64,000 nt of DNA from an uncultured Hyphomonadaceae bacterium (GTDB lineage: Bacteria; Pseudomonadota; Alphaproteobacteria; Caulobacterales; Hyphomonadaceae), in contig CALKFG010000006.1 in assembly GCA_938084575.1 (NCBI GenBank), forward strand, positions 322,542 through 386,541, given 5' to 3'. Made by a program: the position numbers and the translations under genes. This document shows, one piece after another, positions 44,981 to 53,542 of the stretch. Positions within the stretch are counted from its first letter, which is position 1, and each line of letters opens with the position of its first letter. Below the pieces are notes generated by a model that was not told where the DNA came from, ran no database searches, and was given only the letters and a program-made list of their open reading frames with translations.

Positions 44981-45438
44981 CCGACCTGAGCCTGACCCAT
45001 GACCGGGTGCTTGACCTGATCGCCATATATGGAGCGGACCCGGAGGTCTGGCCAGAGGCTGAGAGAGCGGCGGCGAGGAGACATCTTTCGGTGTCCCCTG
45101 AGGTCTTTGCAGATGCCCTTGCCGAAGCGCATGCGCTGGACGCCTGCCTGGCACGAGTTCCTGTGCCGGAGCCGGATCCGTCACTTGCGAACCGAATTAT
45201 GGCCACGGCTCCCAAAATGCGGCGGCGGCAGGCTGCCCCCGTATATCTCTTCCGGTGGTCCGGTCGCCGGTCCGATATCGGTGCCGCGCTGGCGGCTTTG
45301 GCGGTCGGTCTTGTTGCCGGTTATGCGACCGCATCTGAAGCTGTCGATCCGCTGATTCCGGTGGAGACAGGGTGGAGTGTGCCTTGGGAGACCAGCGATG
45401 AGCTGCCATTCTGGCTGAAAGAAGGTGACATGGAATGA
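44977..45438 (+). CDS. Probable membrane-bound anti-sigma factor
   Basis: 153 aa. A cytoplasmic helical N-terminus (RVLDLIAIYGADPEVWPEAERAAARRHL) resembles zinc-less anti-sigma domains. One membrane span (IGAALAALAVGLVAGYATA) near residues 105-123 is followed by a short periplasmic tail. No CXXC/H zinc motif. The role is inferred from the ATGA coupling with the ECF sigma gene and the metal-sensor-like gene after it, an order resembling CnrYXH-type systems. Confidence 0.65.
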   Translation: MTDLSLTHDRVLDLIAIYGADPEVWPEAERAAARRHLSVSPEVFADALAEAHALDACLARVPVPEPDPSLANRIMATAPKMRRRQAAPVYLFRWSGRRSDIGAALAALAVGLVAGYATASEAVDPLIPVETGWSVPWETSDELPFWLKEGDME

Positions 45439-45968
45439 CGATCTTACCCCATGGGCGACTGCCCCTCATTCTCACCCTGTCTGTCCTGATCAACATGCTT
45501 CTGATGGGTTTCCTGCTGGGCGGGGAGATGGCGACCCGGACCAACACCCAGGACCGGCCGACGGTGGAAACGCCTGGCATGGCGATCGGGCCCGGGTTTT
45601 TGTTGGCGGTGCCGGAGGCTGACCGGCCGGCTGTGCGGCGGGCCTTTCGCGATGCTTTTTGGGATACGCGACTGGAACGGCGGACATTCAGGCGTGCAAA
45701 ACGGGCGCTTGAAGAAGCGGTCCTGACAGAGCCCTATGACCGCGACGCGGCGCTTACGGCTTTTACAAGCCTGCGTCAGGCGAAAACGGCGCTTGATCGG
45801 CGATATCACCATGTCCTCGCCGACCAGTTCGGCCGGTTAAGCCTATCCCAGCGTCGGGCCCTGCTCAATCCGCGGAGCCGGGGTCCCGGATCACGTCTGG
45901 ACAGACCAGCGACCGGCGAGCGGGGGCCGCCGCGCCGGGAGCGCGAGGCTGCGCCAGAGCCGGATTAG
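45435..45968 (+). CDS. Periplasmic heavy-metal-sensor-like protein (Metal_resist/CnrR type)
   Basis: 177 aa. A signal-anchor (LPLILTLSVLINMLLMGFLLGG) leads to a helical hairpin domain (ADRPAVRRAFRDAFWDTRLERRTFRRAKRALEEAVLTEPYDRDAALTAFTSLRQAKTALDRRYHHVL). This is typical of periplasmic sensors that release an anti-sigma factor. The YHH at its end could bind metal, but there is no CnrX-like His/Cys cluster. It starts in the anti-sigma stop (ATGA), and its own stop overlaps the convergent GFA gene by 4 bases. Confidence 0.65.
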   Translation: MTILPHGRLPLILTLSVLINMLLMGFLLGGEMATRTNTQDRPTVETPGMAIGPGFLLAVPEADRPAVRRAFRDAFWDTRLERRTFRRAKRALEEAVLTEPYDRDAALTAFTSLRQAKTALDRRYHHVLADQFGRLSLSQRRALLNPRSRGPGSRLDRPATGERGPPRREREAAPEPD

Positions 45969-46369
45969 AGTTCGGGCTCTTTTGATTTCGAGGCCAGGCG
46001 GGCGGCATTGTCTTCCCAGTTGATTCCGTCGAATGCCTCAATGTGGACGTCCAGCGCGTCGGCATCGTCGAGGCATTTCCATGTCACGGCATACCCATCG
46101 GGGTTGGAGCGGGGAATATAGAAGCTTTTCACGCCGCATTTGCGACAGAACAGGTGCTGCGCTGTGCCGGTGTGAAATTGATAGCGGGTGAGCATGTCTG
46201 CGCCTGCTGTCAGACGAAAGCAGGCGGCCGGCACGATGATATGGTCGTTGCCGCTCATGGCACAGATCGAGCAGTTGCAGATTTCGACATCAACCTGATC
46301 GGGCAGATCAACATCGAAGCGAACGGCCTGGCAATGGCACCCGCCGGCCCAGGTGGAGCGTATCGCCAT
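45965..46369 (-). CDS. GFA/CENP-V-type zinc protein
   Basis: 134 aa from ATG 46369. GFA-family cysteine pattern: GGCHCQAVRFDVD, NCSICAMSGNDHIIV and FCRKCGVKSFYIPRS, giving the paired zinc sites of glutathione-dependent formaldehyde-activating-like proteins. Most members are of unknown activity. It starts 10 bases after the amidase stop on the same strand and is probably the last gene of the mutA-mutB-amidase unit. Confidence 0.85.
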   Translation of the reverse strand: MAIRSTWAGGCHCQAVRFDVDLPDQVDVEICNCSICAMSGNDHIIVPAACFRLTAGADMLTRYQFHTGTAQHLFCRKCGVKSFYIPRSNPDGYAVTWKCLDDADALDVHIEAFDGINWEDNAARLASKSKEPEL

Positions 46370-46379
46370 TGAGACGCCC

Positions 46380-47813
46380 TTAACCCACCCAGACCGGGGG
46401 GCGACGGCCGGCCCAGGGCTGGGCCCGTTCGAGCTGTCCGCCCAGGCTGAACAGAAGCTCCTCATCACCGCAACGGCCTCCGAACATCATACCGATCGGG
46501 AGCTGGTCCTGCGTCCAGTGCAGCGGCACGGACATTGCTGCCGCGCCCATTTGATTGAACACGCCACACCAGGGCGCAAAACTGCCGACGGCCTCCCCAT
46601 AGGCGTCGAAATCCTCTGGATCCAGGGAAAGGATGCCAAGCTTGTCGGGCTTTCGGGACAGGGTGGGGGCGAGGATCAGGTCATGGCGGCCATCAGCGAG
46701 GAAGCCGTCATAGGCGATTGCGGCATTGATCGCGGCCTGGTTGGCACGCATCAATTCGGCCATTGGAACAGTTTTGCCGAATTCGAACATGCGCCATGTG
46801 ACCGGTTCCATATCCTCGGGTCCAAGCTCCCGGCCGAGGACCTTGCCCCGATCATCCATCACCATCGCCATGGCTGCGGAAATGGTCATCAGCAGACCTT
46901 TGCTCAAGGCGTCTCCATCCAGTTTCGGGGCCGCCAGCTCCACATGGTGGCCCAAGGCTTCGAGCAGGCTGGCAGTTGCGTCCAGCCCGGCCTGCGCATC
47001 GCCATCCGGCCGGGTCCCGTTCGGGGCAACGTCCCAGAGGGCAATCCGAAGCGGGCGAGGGTCTTTTTGCACAGCCGCGGCGAAGCTGCCTTCGGGAGGC
47101 GGCGCGACGTAACGGGATCCCGTCTCGCGACCATGTGTGACATCCAGAAGGGCGGCGCTGTCGCGCACCGTGCGGGACACGGCGTGGGTCACCGACTGGC
47201 CATTCCAGCCTTCGGTTGTGGCTGGTCCCATCGGTGTTCTCCCGCGAGACGGCTTGAGGCCAAAAAGGCCGGTACAGGCTGCGGGTATCCGGATTGATCC
47301 CCCGCCATCTGACGCCTGCGCGATGGGAACAACCCCGGCGGCAACAGCAGCAGAAGCGCCGCCAGAAGACCCTCCGGAGGTTCGGGTCACATCCCAGGGG
47401 TTCGCCGTTTGACCGAACAGCTGGCTCTCAGTCGAGGTTGTGAGACCGAATTCGGGGCTCGTCGTTGTCCCGAATAGCGTCATGCCTGCCCGTTTGAAAC
47501 GCTGAGTGATGACACTGTCCAAGGGTGAAACATTGTCTTTCCAGCTTTTTGACCCGTTGGTGAGCGGGGCCCCCTTGATCTGGACAGCAAGATCCTTGGT
47601 GGGGTAGGGGACGCCTTTGAAGGGGCCGTCGGGTAAGCCGTCCGCGATCTGTTCGCGGGCGATGCCGGGAAACAGGTTGGCAAAACAATTCAGACTTTTC
47701 TGAGCTTTTTCTGCGCGGACCATAGCGGCATCCAAAAGCTCACTCGCTGTGACCTCACCCCTGTTGACCAGATCGGCCAAGCCGAGCGCATCGTAATTTG
47801 CATAATCCTGCAT
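46380..47813 (-). CDS. Amidase-signature hydrolase
   Basis: 477 aa. Amidase signature triad: lysine in GVPYPTKDLAVQIKG, cis-serine and nucleophile in TRTSGGSSGGASAAVAAGVVPIAQASDGGGSIR. The C-terminal part fits 6-aminohexanoate-cyclic-dimer hydrolase/GatA-like amidases, but it is not GatA in context. Substrate unknown. It lies 98 bases downstream of mutB on the same strand. Confidence 0.87.
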   Translation of the reverse strand: MQDYANYDALGLADLVNRGEVTASELLDAAMVRAEKAQKSLNCFANLFPGIAREQIADGLPDGPFKGVPYPTKDLAVQIKGAPLTNGSKSWKDNVSPLDSVITQRFKRAGMTLFGTTTSPEFGLTTSTESQLFGQTANPWDVTRTSGGSSGGASAAVAAGVVPIAQASDGGGSIRIPAACTGLFGLKPSRGRTPMGPATTEGWNGQSVTHAVSRTVRDSAALLDVTHGRETGSRYVAPPPEGSFAAAVQKDPRPLRIALWDVAPNGTRPDGDAQAGLDATASLLEALGHHVELAAPKLDGDALSKGLLMTISAAMAMVMDDRGKVLGRELGPEDMEPVTWRMFEFGKTVPMAELMRANQAAINAAIAYDGFLADGRHDLILAPTLSRKPDKLGILSLDPEDFDAYGEAVGSFAPWCGVFNQMGAAAMSVPLHWTQDQLPIGMMFGGRCGDEELLFSLGGQLERAQPWAGRRPPVWVG

Positions 47814-47911
47814 ATCCCGCCTTCCCTCTTTTTTGTGTCAGGATGGCCCGGGCAAGCTGGGAAGTCCACTCACCGTTTGGCTGGGTTGGTCATGGGAGTG
47901 GTCCGCCAGCC

Positions 47912-50068
47912 CTATTCTGCGCCGCCCGTCAGGGATGTCGTACTGTCGAGGGCGTCCAGCATGGCAAGGGCACAATCGGCGATCACGCTGCCGGGCGGGA
48001 AAATTGCGGTAGCTCCGGCCGCCCGAAGAGCATCAAAATCTTGCGGGGGAATCACACCTCCGACCACAATCTGGGTTGAGGCTGCGCCCTCATTGCCCAG
48101 CGCTCGCTTCAGTTCCGGAACCAGCGTGAGATGTCCAGCGGCGAGGGAAGAGGCGGCCACAATGTCCACACCCGCCTTGCGTGCATCCTGTGCCGCTTCC
48201 TCCGGGGTTTGAAAAAGTGGACCAATTTCGACGTCCCAGCCTAGATCCATCAGGGCGCTGGCAACCACTTTCTGGCCACGATCATGCCCGTCCTGACCCA
48301 TTTTGGCGATATAGATCCGTGGTCGGCGCCCGGTCCTGGCGCGGAAGTTCTCCGCCAGGGTCACAGCCTGGCGGGCCTTGTCGTTCTGGCCAACACCAGC
48401 GCCGTAAACACCCGTTATAGACCGGATAACGGCTTTGTGGCGTCCCTGGCTCCGTTCTACGGCTTCCGAGATCTCACCAACAGTCGCCTTGGCCCGGGCG
48501 GCATCCACGGCGAGGGCCAGCAAGTTGCCGTTGCCTGTTGCTGCCGCCTCGGCGATCGCATCGAGGCGTCTGTCGACCTCATAGTTGTCGCGGTCAGCCT
48601 TTAGGCGCGCCAGCTTTTCCAGCTGCATTCGGCGGACGGTCGCATTGTCGACTTTGAGGACGGGAACGTCCTCTTCGGTGTCCAGAAGGAACTTGTTCAC
48701 GCCGACGACGGTTTGCAGACCACTGTCAATACGGGCTTGGGTCTTGGCGGCCGCTTCCTCGATGCGCAGCTTTGGCAAGCCTTCTTCAATCGCCTTGGCC
48801 ATGCCGCCCATCTGCTCAACCTCGGTGATATGAGTCAGAGCGCGTGTTGCGAGGTCATGGGTCAGGCGCTCAACATAATAGGCGCCGCCCCAGGGGTCGA
48901 TCGTCTGAATCGCGCCGGCTTCCTGTTGCAGGAAGAGCTGGGTGTTACGGGAAATGCGCGCAGAAAAATCGGTCGGTAGGGCCAGAGCCTCGTCAAAACT
49001 GTTGGTGTGCAGGCTCTGAGTCTGTCCCCCGACAGCGGCAATGGCTTCCAGACAGGTGCGGATCACGTTGTTGTAAACATCCTGTGCGGTCAGCGACCAG
49101 CCGGACGTCTGGCTATGCGTGCGCAACGAAATTGATTTTGAATTCCCCGGTGCGAATTCCTTTTGGACCAGCTTGGCCCACAGCAGACGCGCCGCCCGCA
49201 TCTTGGCGATCTCCATGAAGGTGTTCATTCCGATCGCCCAGAAGAAGGACAGACGTGGCGCAAAGGCGTCGACATCAAGACCAGCCGCGACACCCGCGCG
49301 GAGGTACTCGATCCCGTCAGCCAGAGTATAGGCCAGCTCCAGGTCAGCCGTCGCACCGGCTTCCTGCATGTGGTAACCGGAGATCGAAATGGAATTGAAT
49401 TTCGGCATATTTTGCGACGTGTAGGCGAAAATGTCCGAAATGATCCGCATCGAGGGTTTAGGTGGGTAAATATAGGTGTTGCGGACCATGAATTCTTTCA
49501 GAATGTCGTTCTGGATTGTGCCGGCGAGCTTGTCAGGGGATACCCCTTGCTCTTCTGCCGCGACAATGTAGAGCGCCATAATCGGCAGAACGGCACCGTT
49601 CATGGTCATGGAAACCGACATCTGGTCCAGCGGGATGCCGGAAAAAAGTGTCCGCATGTCATAGATCGAATCGATGGCGACACCCGCCATGCCAACATCG
49701 CCTGATACCCGGACATGGTCACTGTCATATCCCCGGTGCGTTGCAAGGTCGAAGGCAACCGAAAGACCTTTCTGACCGGCCGCAAGGTTGCGGCGATAGA
49801 AGGCATTGGAGTCCTCGGCGGTGGAAAAACCCGCATACTGCCGAATGGTCCAGGGTCTCTGTGTATACATGGTCGGGTAGGGGCCGCGGGTGAAGGGCGC
49901 CAGACCCGGAAAATCGGCGATCGACGCGAGCGTATCCACGTCCTGTGCAACATAGGACGGTGCCAGGGCGATGCCTTCTGGCGTGTCGAGCCGGGGGGGG
50001 GCGCTGCTGGCGGGCTGGCCGGCGAGCGGGCCAAGCGCGACTTGGGTAAAATCCGGAAACCGGGTCAT
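47912..50068 (-). CDS. mutB: Methylmalonyl-CoA mutase large subunit
   Basis: 718 aa. The TIM-barrel catalytic domain carries [31 protein letters not shown], the substrate region [16 protein letters not shown] and [11 protein letters not shown]. The C-terminal B12 domain has the His-on motif [13 protein letters not shown]. It rearranges methylmalonyl-CoA to succinyl-CoA. A run of nine C (coding strand; 49993-50001) falls at about codons 23-25. It is clearly poorer in GC than the adjacent mutA (hand-counted sample lines 43% and 67%). mutA lies 67 bases upstream. Confidence 0.95.
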   Translation of the reverse strand: MTRFPDFTQVALGPLAGQPASSAPPRLDTPEGIALAPSYVAQDVDTLASIADFPGLAPFTRGPYPTMYTQRPWTIRQYAGFSTAEDSNAFYRRNLAAGQKGLSVAFDLATHRGYDSDHVRVSGDVGMAGVAIDSIYDMRTLFSGIPLDQMSVSMTMNGAVLPIMALYIVAAEEQGVSPDKLAGTIQNDILKEFMVRNTYIYPPKPSMRIISDIFAYTSQNMPKFNSISISGYHMQEAGATADLELAYTLADGIEYLRAGVAAGLDVDAFAPRLSFFWAIGMNTFMEIAKMRAARLLWAKLVQKEFAPGNSKSISLRTHSQTSGWSLTAQDVYNNVIRTCLEAIAAVGGQTQSLHTNSFDEALALPTDFSARISRNTQLFLQQEAGAIQTIDPWGGAYYVERLTHDLATRALTHITEVEQMGGMAKAIEEGLPKLRIEEAAAKTQARIDSGLQTVVGVNKFLLDTEEDVPVLKVDNATVRRMQLEKLARLKADRDNYEVDRRLDAIAEAAATGNGNLLALAVDAARAKATVGEISEAVERSQGRHKAVIRSITGVYGAGVGQNDKARQAVTLAENFRARTGRRPRIYIAKMGQDGHDRGQKVVASALMDLGWDVEIGPLFQTPEEAAQDARKAGVDIVAASSLAAGHLTLVPELKRALGNEGAASTQIVVGGVIPPQDFDALRAAGATAIFPPGSVIADCALAMLDALDSTTSLTGGAE

Positions 50069-50135
50069 GGCAGCAGCTCTCCCACAGGCAGACAGGGGTT
50101 AAACATCAGGTCCGTCGCGGCCAGTCCTGTCGTGC

Positions 50136-52070
50136 TCATGTCGGCACCCCGGCATCGCACAGCGCAACCGTCAATTCCTGTAACAGGTCGCAGCCCATAT
50201 AGATCTGCCGGTCGATCGGTTCAGCCTGGTACCGCCCGGCGATCCAGACGGTTTCCGCGCCGGCCGCTTTCAGGGCCTGCGCCACCGCCGCCGCTTCGGT
50301 CTGGTAGCGCCGGTCGGACCCGCACAAGACGGCAATCCGGCAGGTGCTGTCCCTGAAGGCGGTGGCCAGCGCGTCCGCCATGCGGGCATCCGCTGCGGCC
50401 TCCACAGCGCCCAGCCCGCCCACGGCAAAGGCATTCCGGGCAAAGTCGAGCCGTGCCGTGTGCTCGGCCAGCGGCCCCAGCGTGGCAAGAAAAACAGAGG
50501 GGCGGGCCCCGGATGTCCGGGTCGCGTCGTCAACCCGGTCGCGCAGCGCCTCAAACGGCGCGGCCAGCCGGATCCGGGGCAGGACGTCGGCACGCGCCGG
50601 GGGATCTTCCCCCGGGATGATCCCCGGCAAAAGCGCCTTCAGGGCTGCATCCTCAATCGTGCTGTCTGGCCGCGGCCGGACCGACACTCCGACAGGGGCA
50701 TCATAGCCATCGAGCAGCGGAAATTCGCTGATCCCCGTGATCGGCGCCCGGCGATGCGCAATGTCCGACTCCAGCCTGTGACGCGCCGCCGCGATACGGG
50801 CCTGCAGCCGGCCGGACTGGAGGCTGTCGACGAGGCCGCCTTCGCCCTCAATCTGCTGGAAGGCGGTCCACGCCGCCCGGGCGAGGTCTTCAGACAGGGT
50901 TTCGGTGAACCAGGCGCCGCCGCTGGGGTCGGCAATTCGGCCAAGGCCACTCTCTTCCATAGCGATCAGCTGGGTGTTCCGCGCAACCCGCCGGCCGAGC
51001 TCTTCGGGCCGGCCAAGACTGGCATTAAAGCCCTGAACCGTGATGATGTCGGCACCGCCAACGGCCCCGGCAAAGCAGGCCGCAGTGTTGCGCAGCATGT
51101 TCACCCAGGGGTCGAAGCGTGTCAGCATTCTGGAGCTGGTGACCGCCTGCAGGCGCATCGGCCGAACCGGGATATTGAGCGTGTCCTGAATCCGCGCCCA
51201 CAGCCGGCGCGCCGCTCGGAGCTTGGCAATGCCCAGCCCATAATTGGCATCAAGGCTGAGGGTGAACAGCAGCTGCGGCGCGATGCGGTCGAGGGCCAGT
51301 CCACACGCATGAATGCGGCGCAGCGTATCGACAGCATGGGCCATCAGCACGGCGAGTTCCTGCGCCTCTGTTCCACCGGCTTCATGAACCGGACGGGCAT
51401 CGACCCGCAGGACGGTCGCCTTGGGAAAGCGCAGGGCCAGCGCGTCGGTCAATGCGGCCGTCCGGGCCATGGTAGAAGCCAGTCCACCGGCGATCTGGCC
51501 GGTCCGCATCAGGCACCCGATCGGGTCAATATTGAAGCTGAAAAGCTGGGCTTTCGGATCGTCCTGCGCTTCGCCCCACACGGCCAGCATGGCCGCCGCC
51601 CGCGTTCCGGGACCGTCTGTTCGGGTGTCCAGCGCGACCGTGGCATAGTCGGCCCGGACCCCGGCCAGAGCTGCTTCGATATCGACCTGCCGGTTGAGCT
51701 GCCCGCCCGTCTGGCCGGTGCCGTCGACCCGCAATTCCACCGAGCTGACGCCGCGGTCCAGATCGCGCAGGATCTCGGCATTCGTGCTGACCGGGTCGGG
51801 GTGGGTGAAGGTCTGGCGGATATCCCATGGGCGGTGCGGATCCGGACGGGCACCGCGCAGATAGGGCGTTTCACCCGGCACGCCGCGGGGGTCGTCCCGG
51901 CTGGCAAAGTCCGGTTCGCGGTAAAGCGGCCGGATGGCGATTCCGTCCCGCGTCTGGCGGGTGATCCGGTCAAGTCCGCCCCCCTTGAGGGCTTTCTCGA
52001 CCGCGTCGAGCCAGCTTGCTTCATCTGCGACGGGAAAACCGCTTGAATCTGCCGGGTGGAAATCAGTCAT
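50136..52070 (-). CDS. mutA: Methylmalonyl-CoA mutase small subunit
   Basis: 644 aa, the non-catalytic partner of MutB in the heterodimeric bacterial enzyme. Mutase-fold strings are YLRGARPDPHRPWDIRQTFTHPD, YGLGIAKLRAARRLWARI, and ITVQGFNASLGRPEELGRRVARNTQLIAMEESGLG. The C-terminal domain lacks the cobalamin histidine motif DxHxxG, as usual in MutA. GGAG lies 9 bases before ATG 52070. The 528-aa plus-strand ORF across it is its shadow. Confidence 0.92.
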   Translation of the reverse strand: MTDFHPADSSGFPVADEASWLDAVEKALKGGGLDRITRQTRDGIAIRPLYREPDFASRDDPRGVPGETPYLRGARPDPHRPWDIRQTFTHPDPVSTNAEILRDLDRGVSSVELRVDGTGQTGGQLNRQVDIEAALAGVRADYATVALDTRTDGPGTRAAAMLAVWGEAQDDPKAQLFSFNIDPIGCLMRTGQIAGGLASTMARTAALTDALALRFPKATVLRVDARPVHEAGGTEAQELAVLMAHAVDTLRRIHACGLALDRIAPQLLFTLSLDANYGLGIAKLRAARRLWARIQDTLNIPVRPMRLQAVTSSRMLTRFDPWVNMLRNTAACFAGAVGGADIITVQGFNASLGRPEELGRRVARNTQLIAMEESGLGRIADPSGGAWFTETLSEDLARAAWTAFQQIEGEGGLVDSLQSGRLQARIAAARHRLESDIAHRRAPITGISEFPLLDGYDAPVGVSVRPRPDSTIEDAALKALLPGIIPGEDPPARADVLPRIRLAAPFEALRDRVDDATRTSGARPSVFLATLGPLAEHTARLDFARNAFAVGGLGAVEAAADARMADALATAFRDSTCRIAVLCGSDRRYQTEAAAVAQALKAAGAETVWIAGRYQAEPIDRQIYMGCDLLQELTVALCDAGVPT

Positions 52071-52214
52071 GCCGTCTGTCGCTCCGTTGACTAGGGCTGG
52101 GGCTGGAATGACGCAGACCAGTGGGGTGGGTCAAGCCCGACGGCCGCATTCCGCTGCGCGAGCGGGCGGGATTTACCGGACCAGGGCCCCACTGACGTCG
52201 GGTCATTTCTTGAA

Positions 52215-52228
52215 GTCTGAAGTCAGAC
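52215..52228. promoter_or_regulatory. Perfect 14-bp dyad GTCTGA-AG-TCAGAC
   Basis: A 6-bp perfect inverted repeat with a 2-base centre, 41 bases before the flavoprotein start and inside the mutA/flavoprotein divergent gap. The preceding TTGAAG could be a -35. The size suits a small dimeric repressor or activator. No regulator gene lies next to it. Confidence 0.35.
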
Positions 52229-52268
52229 AGATACATGTCGACGGGTAAACCGTTCAAAGGAGTTTTCC

Positions 52269-53264
52269 ATGGCGCTGCCCCCGATTCTGCAACAGACGCG
52301 TATCCCCGTCATCGCGTCGCCGCTCTTCATCATTTCCAATCCGGACCTGGTGATTGCCCAGTGCAAGTCTGGGGTGATCGGATCCTTCCCGGCCCTGAAC
52401 GCCCGGCCGGCGCCGGTCTTGCACGAATGGCTGGACAGGATCACGACCGAGCTGGCCGAGTATAATGAGCAGAACCCGGATCGGCCCGCGGCGCCCTTTG
52501 CCGTCAACCAGATTGTGCATAAGTCGAACGACCGCCTGATGCATGACGTCGAGGCCTGCGTGAAGTTCAAGGTCCCGGTGGTGATTACCTCGCTGGGGGC
52601 CCGGGTCGAAGTGAATGACGCCATCCATTCCTATGGCGGCGTGGTGCTGCATGACATCATCAATGTCGTGTTCGCCCATAAGGCGCTGGAGAAAGGCGCA
52701 GACGGGCTGATCGCGGTCTGCACCGGCGCGGGCGGACATGCCGGGACATTGTCACCCTTCGCCCTGATCCAGGAGATCCGGGAGTTCTTTGACGGACCGC
52801 TGGCGCTGTCGGGCGCGATTGCGAATGGCGGGGCCGTCGCTGCCGCCCAGGCCATGGGGGCCGACTTCGGCTATATCGGGTCGGCCTTTATCTCCTGCCA
52901 TGAAGCCAATGCCGAGGCGGGCTACAAAGACATGATCGTTGAGTCCAAGGCTGGTGACATTGTCTATTCGAACCTGTTTACAGGCGTGCACGGCAATTAT
53001 CTCGCCCCGTCCATCTCCAAGGCGGGCCTCGACCCGAACGACCTGCCCGAAAGTGATCCCAGCAAGATGAATTTCGGATCCGGCGGCAATCAGGGCGCCA
53101 AGGCCTGGAAAGATATCTGGGGCTCGGGACAGGGCATCGGACACGTCAAGTCGCGCCTGTCGGTGGCAGAGTTCGTGGATCGTCTGGATCGCGAATATAA
53201 GGGCGCCGTTTCGGCCCTTCAGAGTGGCCGGGCGTTCGACGTCGCCGCCGAAATCAAGGCCTGA
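52269..53264 (+). CDS. NAD(P)H-dependent flavin oxidoreductase (nitronate monooxygenase family)
   Basis: 331 aa, FMN TIM barrel of the 2-nitropropane-dioxygenase group: RIPVIASPLFIISNPDLVIAQCKSGVIGSFPALNARP, VITSLGARVEVND, ICAVCTGAGGHAG-like LIAVCTGAGGHAG, and LSGAIANGGAVAAAQAMGADFGYIGSAF. The family oxidises nitronates or reduces quinones; the substrate here is uncertain. AAAGGAG precedes ATG 52269. It is divergent from mutA. Confidence 0.85.
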   Translation: MALPPILQQTRIPVIASPLFIISNPDLVIAQCKSGVIGSFPALNARPAPVLHEWLDRITTELAEYNEQNPDRPAAPFAVNQIVHKSNDRLMHDVEACVKFKVPVVITSLGARVEVNDAIHSYGGVVLHDIINVVFAHKALEKGADGLIAVCTGAGGHAGTLSPFALIQEIREFFDGPLALSGAIANGGAVAAAQAMGADFGYIGSAFISCHEANAEAGYKDMIVESKAGDIVYSNLFTGVHGNYLAPSISKAGLDPNDLPESDPSKMNFGSGGNQGAKAWKDIWGSGQGIGHVKSRLSVAEFVDRLDREYKGAVSALQSGRAFDVAAEIKA

Positions 53265-53487
53265 GACCGACCCGGCCTGTCCCGAATCTGTCCAGCCGGT
53301 TGCGCGGATTCGGGGCGGGTGCGACGGGGCTCCGGCGCGGACTCCCCGCGGCGCGGATGCGGCGCCGATAAGGGTCGGCGGCGGACCGCGGCGTGCGCCG
53401 ACCCGGATGCGCCCCAGTACCGGGGGCAGCGGGCCGGGCCTGCGTCGCGCCAGAGCCGACTTGTCCCGAAAAAAAAGCCCGTGGCAG

Positions 53488-53517
53488 CGGTAAAACCGAC
53501 CGTCTTATCCCCCCCCC
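53488..53517 (+). other. Leader of the distal GTA module: CGGT-AAA-ACCG dyad and C9 tract
   Basis: The 278-base gap before the fibre gene is very GC-rich and holds no ORF I can support. It contains an A8 run (53469-53476), the short dyad CGGTAAAACCG (53488-53498) and nine consecutive C (53509-53517), ending 25 bases before ATG 53543. The C9 lies where changes in length could affect promoter spacing or the ribosome site. Confidence 0.4.
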
Positions 53518-53542
53518 GTCAGGCCTGGTGTATTCTTGGGGC

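Noticed and set aside
50460-52046. 528-aa plus-strand ORF
   Set aside because: It is a shadow of mutA on the opposite strand; composition is Arg/Gly/Pro/His-rich with no motif.
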